Notes under the pieces: model-generated | Seen by the model: only the letters and a program-made list of their open reading frames with translations | Told to the model about the DNA's origin: nothing | The model's database searches: none | Assembly (NCBI GenBank): GCA_026184415.1 | Contig: CM047941.1 | Span: 4,216,001-4,280,000 of the forward strand | Origin: Trichothecium roseum | Taxonomy: Eukaryota; Ascomycota; Sordariomycetes; Hypocreales | DNA length: 64,000 nt | Direction: 5' to 3' | Translations under genes and position numbers: made by a program | Part shown: piece after piece, positions 63,180 through 64,000 of the stretch | How the letters are laid out: each line of letters opens with the position of its first letter | Numbering within the stretch: the first letter of the stretch is position 1

Positions 63180-64000
63180 TTGAAGTGTGAAAGAAACAAG
63201 AGGAGACTCGGTGGCGGCGTAACGCTCTCTTTTTCTCCCCCTCGCTCTCGCTCTCTCTCTTTCCTTCCTTTTTACTTCCTTTTGATTTCTTTGCTCTCTT
63301 TTCAGGGCTATGCTTCCCGGGGGAAAGACGGATAAAGAAGGCAAGTTCTGTAGTCGTGTGAGGCCGCCTGGGGATGATGTATGGCTGAGCTGGTATGGAC
63401 ACGGGTACGGTGTAAGTGGGAAAAACGACACCAACCAACACCCTGCACGGTTTCTCTCCCCGAGAAAAAAGGGTACTCTGTTCGTTTATGGTAGAGGCGG
63501 GAGCACAAGTAAAGTATCACTACTCAAGGAATTCCTTTGGGAAAAGAAAGAATAGGTAATGTGTAAGTAGAGAAGTAATAGGAAGACGTGAAAGAAAAAG
63601 AAGGGGGGAAAGGAGAAAGAGAAGAAAGAGAAAAGAAGAAGAAGAAGGGGGGAAAGGGGAAGATTGAAGAAAGGATGCAAAGAATGGAAACTTGTTCTAG
63701 CACGTTTACTACCACCACCACCACTACTACTACTACGGAGTACCATGTAATACTATGTAAGATAAGACGAGCACCTGTATGGGCTGGGCGAGTAATTACT
63801 ACTTAGGCACTACGGATTGCTCGTACACGAGCCGCTCGACACTTACGGAATTCAACAAGGCTTAAAGATTAAAAAAAGAAGTACGATGCTAAAAGTAGAA
63901 GAAAAAGTGGCCAGCCAACTTGTTCCCTCTTTACTTACCGAGCGTGGCACTTACACTTCTAATCGGAGTACCTACCCACGGAGTACACGCATGCTTCAAC
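63180..64000. promoter_or_regulatory. bHLH gene promoter with pure purine tract
   Basis: A CT-rich leader (63225-63300) sits directly upstream of the bHLH start. A 74-base tract with only purines on the plus strand runs from 63590 to 63663. TACGGAGTAC lies at 63734-63743, with further motif copies at 63964-63970 and 63977-63985. No gene seen up to the window edge. Confidence 0.6.
63590..63663 (+). repeat. Uninterrupted polypurine tract, 74 bases
   Basis: Only A and G on the plus strand, with partial mirror symmetry (GGGGGGAAAGG repeated at both ends). This is a possible triplex (H-DNA) former upstream of the bHLH gene. Confidence 0.85.

Overview
The window is nuclear DNA of a filamentous ascomycete (Pezizomycotina, most likely Sordariomycetes). 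The basis is: short introns (about 45-140 bases, a few longer) with GTAAGT/GTACGT-type donors and CAG/TAG acceptors, a HET-domain (heterokaryon incompatibility) gene, a UMTA-like methyltransferase, and GC-rich codon use. I cannot name the species. I support 29 protein-coding genes, nearly all complete and with splice models that keep frame from start to stop. Two weak candidate genes are also listed. I found no convincing tRNA, rRNA, CRISPR, transposon or virus sequence.

Layout. 0.5-2.5 kb: SLC35C2/Ymd8-like transporter (-). 2.5-7.1 kb: a 4.6 kb stretch without a credible gene, rich in a short palindromic motif (TACTCCGTA/TACGGAGTA). 7.1-10.1 kb: seven-exon GH15 glycosidase (+). 10.4-20 kb: a Cys-motif hypothetical protein (-), a HAD phosphatase (-), TFIIF beta (-) head-to-head with Elongin A (+), NEDD8 (-) and prohibitin-2 (-). 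20.8-23.7 kb: SAM methyltransferase (-). 25.4-31.7 kb: DENR/Tma22 (+), Borealin (-), Rpn10 (+), TRAPP subunit Trs23 (-) and RNA polymerase II subunit Rpb4 (+). 32.2-43.5 kb: a single-pass membrane protein (-), Puf6 (-), an RWD/Gir2 protein (+), the Rpl4 chaperone Acl4 (-), riboflavin synthase (+), Mus81 (-) and spliceosomal Dim1/Dib1 (+). 45-53 kb: phosphoacetylglucosamine mutase (+), type I arginine methyltransferase (-), Nsa2 (-) and mitochondrial bL21m (+). 53.7-63.2 kb: Mps1 kinase (-), HET protein (-), Per1 (+) and an Esc1-like bHLH factor (-).

This is mostly a housekeeping neighbourhood. Recurrent themes are RNA polymerase II transcription (TFIIF beta, Elongin A, Rpb4), ribosome assembly and translation (Puf6, Acl4, Nsa2, DENR, Gir2, bL21m), chromosome segregation and repair (Borealin, Mps1, Mus81) and protein turnover (NEDD8, Rpn10). 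The genes are not co-directional and nothing suggests an operon or a biosynthetic cluster. The accessory-looking genes are the HET-domain gene and possibly the GH15 gene.

I do not see a clearly new multi-gene system. The most unusual signals are the intergenic palindromic motif family, two start codons split from or isolated from the rest of their genes by introns (Trs23 and Nsa2), tiny internal exons (14, 20, 20 and 24 nt), and two 24-G homopolymers, one inside a NEDD8 intron. All protein names rest on reading the translated sequence; no database search was run.
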